Of a DNA stretch of 64,000 bases, positions 15,338-24,262 are shown in pieces. The position numbers and the translations under genes were made by a program. A model generated the notes under the pieces. That model worked only from the letters and a program-made list of their open reading frames with translations, had not been told where the DNA came from and did no database searches. The stretch spans positions 4,588,001 through 4,652,000 of the forward strand of contig NZ_SAUN01000001.1 of the NCBI RefSeq assembly GCF_004011505.1. The letters are read 5' to 3'. This stretch comes from Nonomuraea polychroma. GTDB lineage: Bacteria > Actinomycetota > Actinomycetes > Streptosporangiales > Streptosporangiaceae. Numbering within the stretch: position 1 is the stretch's first letter; every line of letters begins with the position of its first letter.

Positions 15338-18237
15338 GCGCCTGGACGCTGGCCTACGAAGGCTTCGATCCCGCCGGCGAGGGGTTGCGCGAGGCTCTGT
15401 GCACGCTGGGCAACGGCAGGTTCGCCACACGCGGCGCCACGCCGGACGGCCAGACGCGCACGCCCGGCACGTACGTGGCCGGCTGTTACAACCGGCTCGA
15501 CTCCGTCGTGGCCGACCGTACCGTGACGAACGAGGACATCGTCAATATGCCCGACTGGCTGCCGCTGACGTTCGCCACGCCGGGCACCGGCTGGTTCACG
15601 CCCGACCAGGCCGAGCTCCTGGCCTACCGCCACGAGCTGGACCTGCGACACGGAGTGCTGACGCGGGCACTGCGCTGGCGCGATCACGCGGGCAGGGACA
15701 CGGCGGTACGCCAGCGACGGCTGGTGTCGATGGCCGACCCCTACCTGGCGGCGATGGAGACCACGTTCACGGCCGAGAACTGGTCGGGGCAGCTGCGCGT
15801 GCGGTCCCTGCTCGACGGGCGGGTGTCGAACGACGGCGTGGCGCGTTACCGGGCTCTGCGCGGCGACCACCTGACCTGCCAGGACTCCGGAACCCAGGAC
15901 GACATCACCTGGCTGACCGCCGTCACCCGCTGCTCGCGCATCACCGTCGCCCTGGCCGGCCGGATCGACGCTCCCCAGAGGCTGGGCTCCGTCCAGCGGG
16001 AGGCCTGCCGCATCACCTCCGAGCACGTGCTCGAGCTCGCCCGCGGCCGACCGACCACGCTCACGAAGACCGTGGCGCTGACCACGTCACGCGACCACGC
16101 CAGCCACGACGCCCGCTCGGCGGCGTTGCGTCACGTACGCCGCGCACCGCCGTTCGACGAGCTGCTGGCCCGGCACGAGGCCGCCTGGGAGCGGCTGTGG
16201 CAGTGCGCCCGGCTCGACGTGGGCGATCCGGAGCTGGCGCCGATCATCCACCTGCAGGTCTTCCACCTGCTCCAGACGCTCTCCCCGCACACCGCGGACC
16301 TCGACGCCGGAGTGCCGGCCCGCGGCCTGCACGGCGAGGCGTACCGCGGCCACGTGTTCTGGGACGAGCTGTTCGTCCAGCCCTGGCTGAGCCTGCGCTT
16401 CCCGGAGATCTCGCTCGGCCTGCTGCGTTACCGGTGGCGGCGGCTGCCGGAAGCCAGGGACGCGGCCCGGGCGGCCGGGTACGACGGCGCGCTGTTCCCC
16501 TGGCAGAGCGGCAGCGACGGCCGCGAGGAGACCCAGGTCCTGCACCTCAACCCCCAATCGGGCCGCTGGCTGCCCGATCACTCCCACCTGCAGCGGCACG
16601 TCGGCCTGGCCATCGCCTACAACGTCTGGCACCACTACCTGGCCACCGGCTCCATGCCGCCGTGGTGCGCCGAGCTGCTGCTCGACATCGCCCGGTGCTT
16701 CGCCTCGATGGCGGTGCGGCACGGCGACCGGTACGAGATCCGCGGCGTCATGGGCCCCGACGAATACCACGACCGCTATCCGGGCGCCACCGTCCCCGGC
16801 GTGGACAACAACGCCTACACCAACGTCATGACGTCCTGGTTGCTGATGCGCGCCGGCGAGACCGCCCACCTGGCGCCCGACCTGGCGCCGGACCCGGCCG
16901 AGCGGGACCGCTGGGACGAGATCGGCCGCCGCCTGCGGGTCGACTTCCACGACGGCGTCATCAGCCAGTTCAGCGGGTACGCCGACCTGGAAGAGCTCGA
17001 CTGGCACCGCTACCGCGGCGTGCGCCGCCTGGATCGTGCCCTGGAGGCCGACGGCGACGACGTCAACCGCTACAAGGCGTCCAAGCAGGCCGACACGCTC
17101 ATGCTGTGCTACCTGCTGACCGGCGCGGAGCTGATCGGCATCCTGCAGCGGCTCGGCTACCCCGTCGAACCGGACCTGATCCCCCGCACGGTCTCGTACT
17201 ACCTGGAGCGCACCAGCCACGGCTCGACGCTCAGCGCGGTCGTGCACGCCTGGGTGCTGGCCCGCGCCAACCGGGCGCAGTCCTGGCGGTTCTTCACCGA
17301 AGCGCTCCACAGCGACATCATGGACGTCCAGGGCGGCACCACCGCGGAAGGCATCCACCTGGGCGCCATGGGCGGCACGCTCGACCTCTTGCAGCGCTGC
17401 TATCTGGGCTTGGAGCTGCGGCGCGACGGGCTGCGGCTGGATCCGATGCTGCCCGGCGGGCTCGGCGTGCTGTCCATGCCGATCCGCTTCCGCGGCCGGC
17501 AGCTCTTCATCGACGCCGATCACCGGCAGGCACGCGTCAACGGGCTGCCCTGCCGGTTCTACACGGGAGGGGAAGCGATCATGACTGGGACGGGGGATCT
17601 CGGGCGTCGCATCATCCATCACCGCGCGCGGCTCGGCCTGACCCGCGAGGAGGTCGCCGAGCACGCCGACATGTCGGCGGGCTATCTGAAATACCTGGAG
17701 GAGAACCCCGACATGCCGGACACCGGCGCGCTCTACCGCCTGGCCGACGCCCTGCGGACGACCGTGGAGGAGCTGCTCGGCGGAGGCAAGGACCGGCCGC
17801 CTGGGCACGGTCCCGCCATGGCCAACCCGACACTGGAGGTCCTCGACGAGGAGGAGTGCCGGCGGCTGATCGCTCCGGGCGGGATCGGGCGCGTGGCGTT
17901 CAACGGCTCGCACGGGCCCACCGTGATGCCGGTCAACTACCGGATGTACGAGGGCTCCATCGTCTTCCGCACCGCCGTGGGCGGGGTCATGGACAGGGAC
18001 CTGCGCACGGGGCTCGAAGGGGTCGACATCAAGATCGCGTTCGAGGTCGACCTGATCGACGAGATCAACCGGGAGGGGTGGAGCGTCGTGGTGCAGGGCC
18101 CGGCCCACCACGTGCCGCCGGAGGAGGTGGCGCAGGTGGCCGACGCGGGTGTCACGCCGTGGGCGGGCGGCGAGCGGCACCTGTACATCCGCATCGCCTG
18201 CCAGCAGATCACCGGCCGCCGCATCCACGGCCTCTAG
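15334..18237 (+). CDS. GH65 disaccharide phosphorylase fused in frame to HTH + PPOX module
   Basis: The open frame gives 967 residues. Residues ~1-750 are a glycoside hydrolase family 65 phosphorylase: LCTLGNGRFATRGA near the N terminus, catalytic Glu in IRGVMGPDEYHDR (~475), and phosphate-binding RTSHGSTLSAVVHA (~628). From residue ~750 the frame continues, with no stop, into an XRE-type helix-turn-helix (HRARLGLTREEVAEHADMSA, ~760-815) and a pyridoxamine-phosphate-oxidase/FMN split-barrel domain (~830-967: GRVAFNGSHGPTVMPVNYRM). HTH-PPOX proteins usually stand alone. ATG 17581 has its own ribosome-binding site, so the second module may be translated separately. Confidence 0.88.
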   Translation: MSAWTLAYEGFDPAGEGLREALCTLGNGRFATRGATPDGQTRTPGTYVAGCYNRLDSVVADRTVTNEDIVNMPDWLPLTFATPGTGWFTPDQAELLAYRHELDLRHGVLTRALRWRDHAGRDTAVRQRRLVSMADPYLAAMETTFTAENWSGQLRVRSLLDGRVSNDGVARYRALRGDHLTCQDSGTQDDITWLTAVTRCSRITVALAGRIDAPQRLGSVQREACRITSEHVLELARGRPTTLTKTVALTTSRDHASHDARSAALRHVRRAPPFDELLARHEAAWERLWQCARLDVGDPELAPIIHLQVFHLLQTLSPHTADLDAGVPARGLHGEAYRGHVFWDELFVQPWLSLRFPEISLGLLRYRWRRLPEARDAARAAGYDGALFPWQSGSDGREETQVLHLNPQSGRWLPDHSHLQRHVGLAIAYNVWHHYLATGSMPPWCAELLLDIARCFASMAVRHGDRYEIRGVMGPDEYHDRYPGATVPGVDNNAYTNVMTSWLLMRAGETAHLAPDLAPDPAERDRWDEIGRRLRVDFHDGVISQFSGYADLEELDWHRYRGVRRLDRALEADGDDVNRYKASKQADTLMLCYLLTGAELIGILQRLGYPVEPDLIPRTVSYYLERTSHGSTLSAVVHAWVLARANRAQSWRFFTEALHSDIMDVQGGTTAEGIHLGAMGGTLDLLQRCYLGLELRRDGLRLDPMLPGGLGVLSMPIRFRGRQLFIDADHRQARVNGLPCRFYTGGEAIMTGTGDLGRRIIHHRARLGLTREEVAEHADMSAGYLKYLEENPDMPDTGALYRLADALRTTVEELLGGGKDRPPGHGPAMANPTLEVLDEEECRRLIAPGGIGRVAFNGSHGPTVMPVNYRMYEGSIVFRTAVGGVMDRDLRTGLEGVDIKIAFEVDLIDEINREGWSVVVQGPAHHVPPEEVAQVADAGVTPWAGGERHLYIRIACQQITGRRIHGL
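17565..17583 (+). promoter_or_regulatory. Internal ribosome-binding site and start for the HTH-PPOX module
   Basis: GGGAGGGGAA (17565-17574) lies 6 nt before an in-frame ATG at 17581. From there a 218-residue HTH-PPOX protein of the usual stand-alone length would be made, even if the GH65 frame also reads through. Confidence 0.55.
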
Positions 18238-18245
18238 CGCCGGCG

Positions 18246-19394
18246 TCAGGGGCAGCCGGTGGCGCCGAACGCCAGGAACTGCGTCACCTCGTGCTGGTTG
18301 AAGTTGTCGTCCGACCCGAGGACCAGCGTGCACTCGCCGCTCGCCAGGCGTGGCCCCCAGGCCATGCTCTCCAGGTTCTGTTCCGGCGTGCTGACCGAGC
18401 TCAGGTCGTGGACGAGGCGTTTGGCCACCGCCAGGTAGGGCCCGCCGTGCTCCAGCGAACGCCTGTGCAGCACGTTCGTGGCGCCACGCAGGTCGATCTC
18501 GTAGAGCCGCACCCGGTAGTTGACGCCCTCGATCCAGGCACGTTCGAGCGCCAGGTAGCGGTAGTCGCCGAGGGGGAGGATCTCCGACACCCCGCTGTCG
18601 GCCTCGCCGTCCGGCGGGACGGGAGCGGCGGGCAGCGGGTCGAGCGGGTAGACGAACTGGCCCAGCAGCGGGCCCTGGCGACTCCACACGGTCAGCCGCG
18701 CCGGCGCACCCCTCCCGACCGTGGGCAGCGGCCCGTCCTCGTGGCGCGGGCCCTCGGTCACGGCGGTGATCGTGCGGGCGGTGACGGCCAGCCCCTCGAA
18801 GCCGAAGTTGCGGCGCGGACCGCGCTCGCCGTCGGTCAGCCGCAGGTTCCGCGGCAACCGCAGCTCTCCCAGGTGCCGTCCCTGCGGGTCCATCGCGCGT
18901 ACGGCGGACGGGGAGATCGGAACGGCCGGGTTCCTGTCGTCCGGCCGGTCGCCTTCGTCACCCCAGAGCAGCCGGCCGCTGCGCCGGTCGAACCTGATCG
19001 TCTCGGGGTCGGCCGACCCCGGCTTGCCGTAACCGGGGTAGGGGGTGCCGTCGGCCCGGGTGAGCGTCGTGACGCCGGTCAGCCGGACCCCGGTGAACGC
19101 CCCTGACACCGGGTCGATGTCCAGGCGGCCGGTGTAGAACCGGGCCGGGTTGTAGCGCCATCGGTCGTCGGAGATGAAGTACCACGTGTCGGTGGCCGGA
19201 TCCCGGTCGATCCCGGACAGGCCGCCCACGGCGGTGCCGTCGAAGCGGGTCAGGTGCGGCAGCCGCTGCTCCCCCAGGAAGCGGGTGATCCGCACCGGAT
19301 CCCGCCGCCCGGCCGCGGCCGCCGGCGGCGCGACATTCGCCGCCACCATCGCGAATGCGACGGCAATTGCCAATGTTCTCCACCTACGAACCAT
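18246..19394 (-). CDS. Secreted phytase-like esterase
   Basis: This is a 382-residue protein with a Sec signal peptide (MVRRWRTLAIAVAFAMVAAN, cleavage near AAAAG). The mature part matches the phytase-like esterase beta-propeller family: GLSGIDRDPATDTWYFISDD, DPETIRFDRRSGRLLWGDEG, NFGFEGLAVT, YLALERAWI and NLESMAWGP. These are exported phosphatase or esterase-like proteins of uncertain substrate. ATG 19394 is chosen because the signal peptide starts there and GGGGAGAAA precedes it. It is convergent with the GH65 gene, 8 bp apart. Confidence 0.85.
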   Translation of the reverse strand: MVRRWRTLAIAVAFAMVAANVAPPAAAAGRRDPVRITRFLGEQRLPHLTRFDGTAVGGLSGIDRDPATDTWYFISDDRWRYNPARFYTGRLDIDPVSGAFTGVRLTGVTTLTRADGTPYPGYGKPGSADPETIRFDRRSGRLLWGDEGDRPDDRNPAVPISPSAVRAMDPQGRHLGELRLPRNLRLTDGERGPRRNFGFEGLAVTARTITAVTEGPRHEDGPLPTVGRGAPARLTVWSRQGPLLGQFVYPLDPLPAAPVPPDGEADSGVSEILPLGDYRYLALERAWIEGVNYRVRLYEIDLRGATNVLHRRSLEHGGPYLAVAKRLVHDLSSVSTPEQNLESMAWGPRLASGECTLVLGSDDNFNQHEVTQFLAFGATGCP

Positions 19395-19574
19395 TTTCTC
19401 CCCACAATGGAAGTGCCGCCGACTGCTCTGACGGAGAAAATGAAAGCGCGAATGAAGACGGAAGTCCATGCAGGCAGGACGCCCGAATGACGGCACTCGC
19501 TCGCCAACCGGGACAAATTATTTTTGTGAATGCCGCGTGACGGCGGTGCCGTCGAGAATGAGCCGTAGCCCTTG

Positions 19575-20390
19575 CTACTCAGGCAGGCCGGCCTCGCCGG
19601 GGCGGGTGCCGATGACGGCGGTGGCGTCCAGTTCGCCGGAGCCTGCCGCGCGTGCCGCCAGGCCGGCCCGCTCGACGGCGCGCACGGTCTGGTCCGCCTG
19701 GCGTGCGCTGGTCTCGACCAGGAGGTGACCGCCGGGGGCGAGCCATTGGGCCGCCTGCGCGATCACCCGGCGTACCACGTCCAGCCCGTCGTCGCCGCCG
19801 TCGAGGGCCACGCGCGGCTCGTACAGGCGGGCCTCGGGCGGCAGCAGCCCGACGGACCCGGACGGCACGTAGGGCGGGCTGGCGATCAGCAGGTCGACCC
19901 GGCCGCGCAACGTGGCAGGGAGGGGCTCGTACAGGTCGCCCTCGTAGACGTGCCCGCCGGGCAGGTTGCGCCGGGCGCAGCGCACGGCGGCGGGGTCGAG
20001 GTCGGCGGCGTGCAGCTCGGCGGGGCGCTCCAGACCGGCGGCGAGCGCCGCCCCCATCGCGCCCGTGCCGCAGCACAGGTCGAGCACTACGGGGGTCCCG
20101 GGGATCTCCCGGGCCAGCGCGACGGCCTGGCGGATGAGGAATTCGGTGCGGGGCCGCGGCACGAACACCCCCGGCTCCACGAACAGCCGCAGCCCGCAGA
20201 ACCGGGCCCAGCCGAGCACGTGCTCCAGCGGCTGGCCGGAGATCCGCCGCTCCACCATGGCGGCCAGCTCGCCGGGGGTGCGCGCGGTGGCGGCGATCAG
20301 CTCCGCCTCGTCCTCGGCGAACACGCATCCGGCGGCGCGGAGCCTGGCCACGACGTCAGGCATCGGGGTGGACGACGAAAAGACCGACAT
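19575..20390 (-). CDS. HemK-like putative protein-(glutamine-N5) methyltransferase
   Basis: This is a 271-residue methyltransferase. The N-terminal helical part contains RRISGQPLEHVLGWARFCGL and FVEPGVFVPRPRTEFLI, typical of PrmC/HemK relatives. The SAM motif is VVLDLCCGTGAMGAALA. The catalytic NPPY tetrapeptide is SPPY here (IASPPYVPSG), as in a divergent actinobacterial subgroup, so release-factor methylation is not certain. ATG 20390 is chosen for the GGAAGGA 5 nt upstream. It is divergent from the P450 at 20580. Confidence 0.85.
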   Translation of the reverse strand: MSVFSSSTPMPDVVARLRAAGCVFAEDEAELIAATARTPGELAAMVERRISGQPLEHVLGWARFCGLRLFVEPGVFVPRPRTEFLIRQAVALAREIPGTPVVLDLCCGTGAMGAALAAGLERPAELHAADLDPAAVRCARRNLPGGHVYEGDLYEPLPATLRGRVDLLIASPPYVPSGSVGLLPPEARLYEPRVALDGGDDGLDVVRRVIAQAAQWLAPGGHLLVETSARQADQTVRAVERAGLAARAAGSGELDATAVIGTRPGEAGLPE

Positions 20391-20537
20391 GAGGGTCCTT
20401 CCTACCAGAACTCGCCACAGCCGCGCCGGTCGCCCCAGGCGGGCGGCCTCCGGGTGGACGCCGCCGTGCGGGTCCAGCCGGCACTGTCGCCCTCCCGTCC
20501 TCCTCGATTGCCGTCCTCGCCGCATTCGAGATACGGT

Positions 20538-20553
20538 CAACATTCAGATGTTG
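20538..20553. promoter_or_regulatory. Inverted repeat upstream of the P450
   Basis: CAACAT-TCAG-ATGTTG is a perfect 6-bp inverted repeat in the divergent spacer, 26 bp before the P450 ATG. It is flanked by two copies of CATTCGA. No regulator gene is adjacent, so the binding protein is unknown. Confidence 0.4.
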
Positions 20554-20579
20554 GGATCATTCGAAATCTGGGAGTGGCG

Positions 20580-21758
20580 ATGGCCGGCGTGCCTGACATA
20601 GACCTGACCGGCGCGGAGATGCTGCGCGACCCCTTCGCCGCGTACGCGCGCGCCGGAGCGGAGTCGCCCGTGGCGCGGCTCGTGGCGCCCGGGTACACGT
20701 TCTGGGCCGTGCTGCGGCACGAGGAGGCCAGGGCGATGCTGGCCGACCCGCGGCTGGAGACCAACGAGAGCAGCTATCAACGGCCCGGCGTGCCGGCCGG
20801 CTGCCTGCCGTACATGCGCACCATGTCGGAGATGAACGGCGCCGAGCACGCGCGCTTGCGCAAGCTGGTGGCGCCGGCGTTCACGCCGCGCAAGGCGGCG
20901 GAGTTCGGGCCGCGGATCGAGCGGGTCGTCGAGGGCCTGCTCGACGAGTTGCCCGGGCACGCCGCCCCGGACGGGACGGTGGATCTGCTGGCGCACTTCG
21001 CGCGTCCGCTGCCGATGGAGGTGATCTGCGAGATGGTCGGCATCCCGGCCGCCGCCCGTCCCCGGTGGCGTGAGTACGGCGTCGGCGTCCAGGCCGGACA
21101 CGGCGACACCTTCGCGCAGGCCATCCCGCGGATCCTCGAGGACGCCAAGGCCGCGGTGGCGAGGGGCAAGGCCGAGCCGGGCGCCGACCTGATCTCCCAG
21201 CTGGCCCGCATCCAGGAGGAGGACGGCGACCGGCTCACCGACACGGAGCTGATCACCATGGTCTGGCAGCTCGTCCTGTCCGGCCAGACGCCGACGAACC
21301 TCATCGCCAACTCGGTCGTGGCCCTGCTCGGCCACCCCGGGCAGCTCGCGGCGCTGCGCGCCGACCCCGGCCTCATGCCGCGCGCCGTCGAGGAGCTGAT
21401 CCGCTGGTGCGGCCCGCAACTGCTGACCATTCCCCGCTTCACCACGGAGGAGATCGAGATCGGTGGCGTGCCCGTGCCCACGGGCGCGCCGGTCACGGCC
21501 GCGATCCCGGCCGCGAACCGGGATCCGCGGGTGTTCGATGACCCGGACAGGCTCGACCTCGGGCGCGAGCCGTCGGCGCATCTCGGGTTCGCGCACGGGC
21601 CGCACTTCTGCGTCGGCGCGTCCCTGGCCCGCGTGCAGACCGGGATCGCGCTCGGCGCCCTGCTGCGCCGCTTCCCCGATCTGGCGCTCGCCGAGGAGCC
21701 CCGGCGCACCCCCGACCCCGGCACGTGGCGGGTGCAGTCCCTGCCGGTGATCCTGTAG
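20580..21758 (+). CDS. Cytochrome P450
   Basis: This is a 392-residue soluble bacterial P450. The heme motif is FAHGPHFCVGASLARVQ (near residue 340), and the ExxR helix is VEELIRWCG. The I-helix is QLVLSGQTPTNLIANS: aligned on the conserved Thr, the preceding acidic residue is Gln, and a Pro follows. It belongs to the CYP105/107-like soluble group by overall pattern. GGGAG precedes the ATG by 7 nt. It stands alone, with no ferredoxin nearby, and is convergent with the S9 peptidase (5 bp between stops). Its substrate cannot be inferred. Confidence 0.93.
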   Translation: MAGVPDIDLTGAEMLRDPFAAYARAGAESPVARLVAPGYTFWAVLRHEEARAMLADPRLETNESSYQRPGVPAGCLPYMRTMSEMNGAEHARLRKLVAPAFTPRKAAEFGPRIERVVEGLLDELPGHAAPDGTVDLLAHFARPLPMEVICEMVGIPAAARPRWREYGVGVQAGHGDTFAQAIPRILEDAKAAVARGKAEPGADLISQLARIQEEDGDRLTDTELITMVWQLVLSGQTPTNLIANSVVALLGHPGQLAALRADPGLMPRAVEELIRWCGPQLLTIPRFTTEEIEIGGVPVPTGAPVTAAIPAANRDPRVFDDPDRLDLGREPSAHLGFAHGPHFCVGASLARVQTGIALGALLRRFPDLALAEEPRRTPDPGTWRVQSLPVIL

Positions 21759-21763
21759 CCCGG

Positions 21764-23839
21764 CTACGCCTGAAGGTGCCAGCGCAGGAAGCCGAGCTGG
21801 TGCAGGAGCAGGCCCTCGAAGACGTCGGGGTCGGACGTCGGCGAGTGCGCGGTGCCGGACAGCGGCAGCACCTCGTGCGGGCGGCCCGCCGCCAGCAGCG
21901 CGGCGGACAGCCGCAGGGTGCCGGCCGCGAACACGTTGTCGTCGGCCAGGCCGTGGATCAGCAGCAGCGGCCGGGTCAGCCGCGGGGCTTCGGGCAGGGT
22001 CGAGCAGGCCTCGTACCGGTCCGGGTGCCGGTTGGGGTGGCCGAGGAAACGTTCACGCCAGTGGGTGTCGTACAGACGCTGGTCGCTCGTCCCCGCCCCG
22101 GCCACCGCGGCGTGGAACACGTCGGGCCGGCGCAGCACCGCCATGACCGCGAGCGTCCCGGAGAAGGACCAGCCGCGGATGGCCACTCGGCTCAGGTCCA
22201 GATCGGGGTGGCGGGCGGCGACCGCGTGCAGCGCCGCCACCTGGTCGTCCAGGGGCGGGCCGAAGATGTCGCCGTGGACCTCCCGCTCCCAGGCGGGGCC
22301 GCGTCCCGGGGTGCCGCGGCCGTCGGTGATCAGTACGGCGAAGCCCTGCTCGGCGAACCACTGGGAGACGAACGTCATGGGCGCCTGGTCGGCGGTGACC
22401 CGCTGCAGGGCCGGGCCCGCGTACGGGTCCACCAGGACGGGCAGCTTGGGGTCGCCCGGGCGGTGCCAGGAGGGCAGCAGCAGGTGGCTGCGGAGTTCGC
22501 GGTCGGTGGTGGTGAGCGCGATGGCACGCAGGGTCAGCACCGGCCGCTCGGCGAGCGACGTGATCGTGACGGCGGGCCGGCCGGAACGCACGGCTGTGGT
22601 GGTGGCGCCGGGTCGGGTGGAGGTGCGGGCGACGTGCACCAGCGTGCCGGCCCGCCACACGCCGGCGTGCACGCCCGGCTCGATGCTGACCCGCCGGGGA
22701 CGGTCTCCGGCGCCTTGGAGCCACAGGTGCCGCTCCGCCGGGTCGGTGGAGGCGCTGAACAGGATGTCGTCGCCGGCCACGCTGAGGACCTCGCGCAGGT
22801 GCAGCCCGGGCGGGGTGACCGGGACGCCGTCGAGGGTGAGCCTCCGGGTGCCGTCCACGTCGGCGTGCGCCACGAGCGCGCCCGCCGCCGTACGCGCCGG
22901 CGTGCCGCCGACCAGTTGCACCCAGTGCGCGTCGCGCTGCTCGGCCAGCAGGCCGCTACGCCCGGAGTCCGGGTCGGCGGCGAGCACGCGCACCGTCCGC
23001 TGGTCCCTGCTCTGCACCGCCAGGTAGGGGCCGTGCGCGTCCCAGCCCGCGGCGGTCACGTACTCGAAGGCCGCCCGGTCCCACCGCACCTCGGTACGCG
23101 TGCCGTCCAGTCCGGCGATCCACAAGGTGACCTCGGCGTTGGCGGTGCCGGCCGCCGGGTATCGGACCGCGCGCGGCGGCCGGGCCGGGTCCGACGGGTC
23201 GGCCACGTGCCACAACGCCACGGCGCTCTCGTCCACCCTGGCCACCAGCAGCCGGTCGCCGTCCGGGGACCACCAGTGGCCGCGCGTGCGCCCCATGGAC
23301 TCGGCCGCCGCGTGCTCGGCGACGCCGAACCGGACCTCCGGCCCGTCCGGCTCGGCGATGACGCGCTGCTCCGAGCCGTCGATCTCGGTCACGCGCAGGG
23401 CTCCGCCGCTGACGTACGCGATCCGGCGGCCCGCCGGGTCCGGGCGCGGGTCCCGCACGTCACCGGTCGCGGGCAACTCGCGGACGCCGCCCTTCGCGAC
23501 GTCCACCACCCACAGCCGTCCCGCCAGCGCGAACGCCGCCACCCCGGCCGCGTCGTCGGTGGCGTACGCGGAGATCCCGGCCGTCGCCGTCCCGCCGAGC
23601 AGGTCCACCGGGTCGGCCAGCAGGCGCTCGGCCCCCGAGTCCAGGTCCAGCGCCCACAGGCAGGCCACGGGGTCGTCACCGCCCCGGCTGCGCAGGAACA
23701 CCACCGACGCGCCGTCCGCCGAGACGGTGAAGGCGGACGGATCGCCGAGGCTGAACCGCCGCGTGCGGGCGAACTGCCTGGGCAGGCCGTCCGCTCCGAC
23801 GGAGCGCGGGGCCGGGCCGTTTCCGGGCATGCCGATCAT
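21764..23839 (-). CDS. S9-family prolyl oligopeptidase / dipeptidyl peptidase IV-like
   Basis: This 691-residue serine peptidase has an N-terminal beta-propeller (~1-430, DPPIV_N type: FRTRRFSLGDPSAFTVSAD-like start, YVSGGALRVTEIDGSE) and a C-terminal alpha/beta-hydrolase domain. The nucleophile Ser lies in IRGWSFSGTLAVMA (~558), the Asp in HGLADDNVF (~634) and the His in SGTAHSPTSD (~664). It removes dipeptides or cleaves short peptides after Pro. No signal peptide is seen, so it is probably cytoplasmic. Confidence 0.92.
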   Translation of the reverse strand: MIGMPGNGPAPRSVGADGLPRQFARTRRFSLGDPSAFTVSADGASVVFLRSRGGDDPVACLWALDLDSGAERLLADPVDLLGGTATAGISAYATDDAAGVAAFALAGRLWVVDVAKGGVRELPATGDVRDPRPDPAGRRIAYVSGGALRVTEIDGSEQRVIAEPDGPEVRFGVAEHAAAESMGRTRGHWWSPDGDRLLVARVDESAVALWHVADPSDPARPPRAVRYPAAGTANAEVTLWIAGLDGTRTEVRWDRAAFEYVTAAGWDAHGPYLAVQSRDQRTVRVLAADPDSGRSGLLAEQRDAHWVQLVGGTPARTAAGALVAHADVDGTRRLTLDGVPVTPPGLHLREVLSVAGDDILFSASTDPAERHLWLQGAGDRPRRVSIEPGVHAGVWRAGTLVHVARTSTRPGATTTAVRSGRPAVTITSLAERPVLTLRAIALTTTDRELRSHLLLPSWHRPGDPKLPVLVDPYAGPALQRVTADQAPMTFVSQWFAEQGFAVLITDGRGTPGRGPAWEREVHGDIFGPPLDDQVAALHAVAARHPDLDLSRVAIRGWSFSGTLAVMAVLRRPDVFHAAVAGAGTSDQRLYDTHWRERFLGHPNRHPDRYEACSTLPEAPRLTRPLLLIHGLADDNVFAAGTLRLSAALLAAGRPHEVLPLSGTAHSPTSDPDVFEGLLLHQLGFLRWHLQA

Positions 23840-24262
23840 GCGTGTGTCCTCTCTGCCGAATCAATCAGAAGCCGCCGGAAATGGCGGAAGCGTGCGCCAG
23901 GGCATGCCGGGGCGCACGCGTTCACGTGATGCTGAATCAGCGGCCGCGATGTAAGGGAGATCCGCTGAACGTCCGGCGGAGCAGGAGCCGCCCGCCGGGG
24001 AATCAGGCGCCCGGCCGCATGGCGGCGATCAAGCGCTGCGGCATCTTAGGCACATCTCGCGCGAATCAGCAACGTGACCACTGTCCCGTACCTTTCCCCG
24101 GAGCATGGAACCCTTTTCCCCAGAGCATGGAACCGCCTGGTGCGGCCGGGCTGTCCAAGGTATGGGCGACGTTCACACCGGTGGCCGTGGTGGCGCCGGA
24201 TGACGCCGCGGGCGGCCCTTCCCGTTCGCAGGCGCGGGCTGGGCGTCGCCCCCACCAATCCG
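23840..24262. other. Intergenic region upstream of the S9 peptidase
   Basis: This 423-bp stretch has no credible gene. It holds the promoter side of the S9 peptidase gene and a tandem repeat at 24092-24134, described separately. No terminator was recognised for the gene ending at 24263. Confidence 0.5.
24092..24134. repeat. Two-copy 21/22-bp tandem repeat
   Basis: Two adjacent copies (24092-24112 and 24113-24134) share CTTT(T)CCCC and GAGCATGGAACC and differ by one inserted T and one G/A change. They lie downstream of the SMP-30 gene, in non-coding DNA. They may be a regulatory tandem site or a simple duplication. Confidence 0.7.

Noticed and set aside
16087..18687. 866-codon minus-strand frame opposite GH65
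   Set aside because: It is a shadow of the GH65-PPOX gene on the other strand, with low-complexity composition.
15399..19106. Long plus-strand frame overlapping the GH65 gene and the phytase-like gene
   Set aside because: It is a shifted frame of the GH65 gene with Arg/Pro/Ala-rich sequence and no domain.
24092..24134. CRISPR array
   Set aside because: There are only two adjacent copies with no spacer between and no cas genes in the window.
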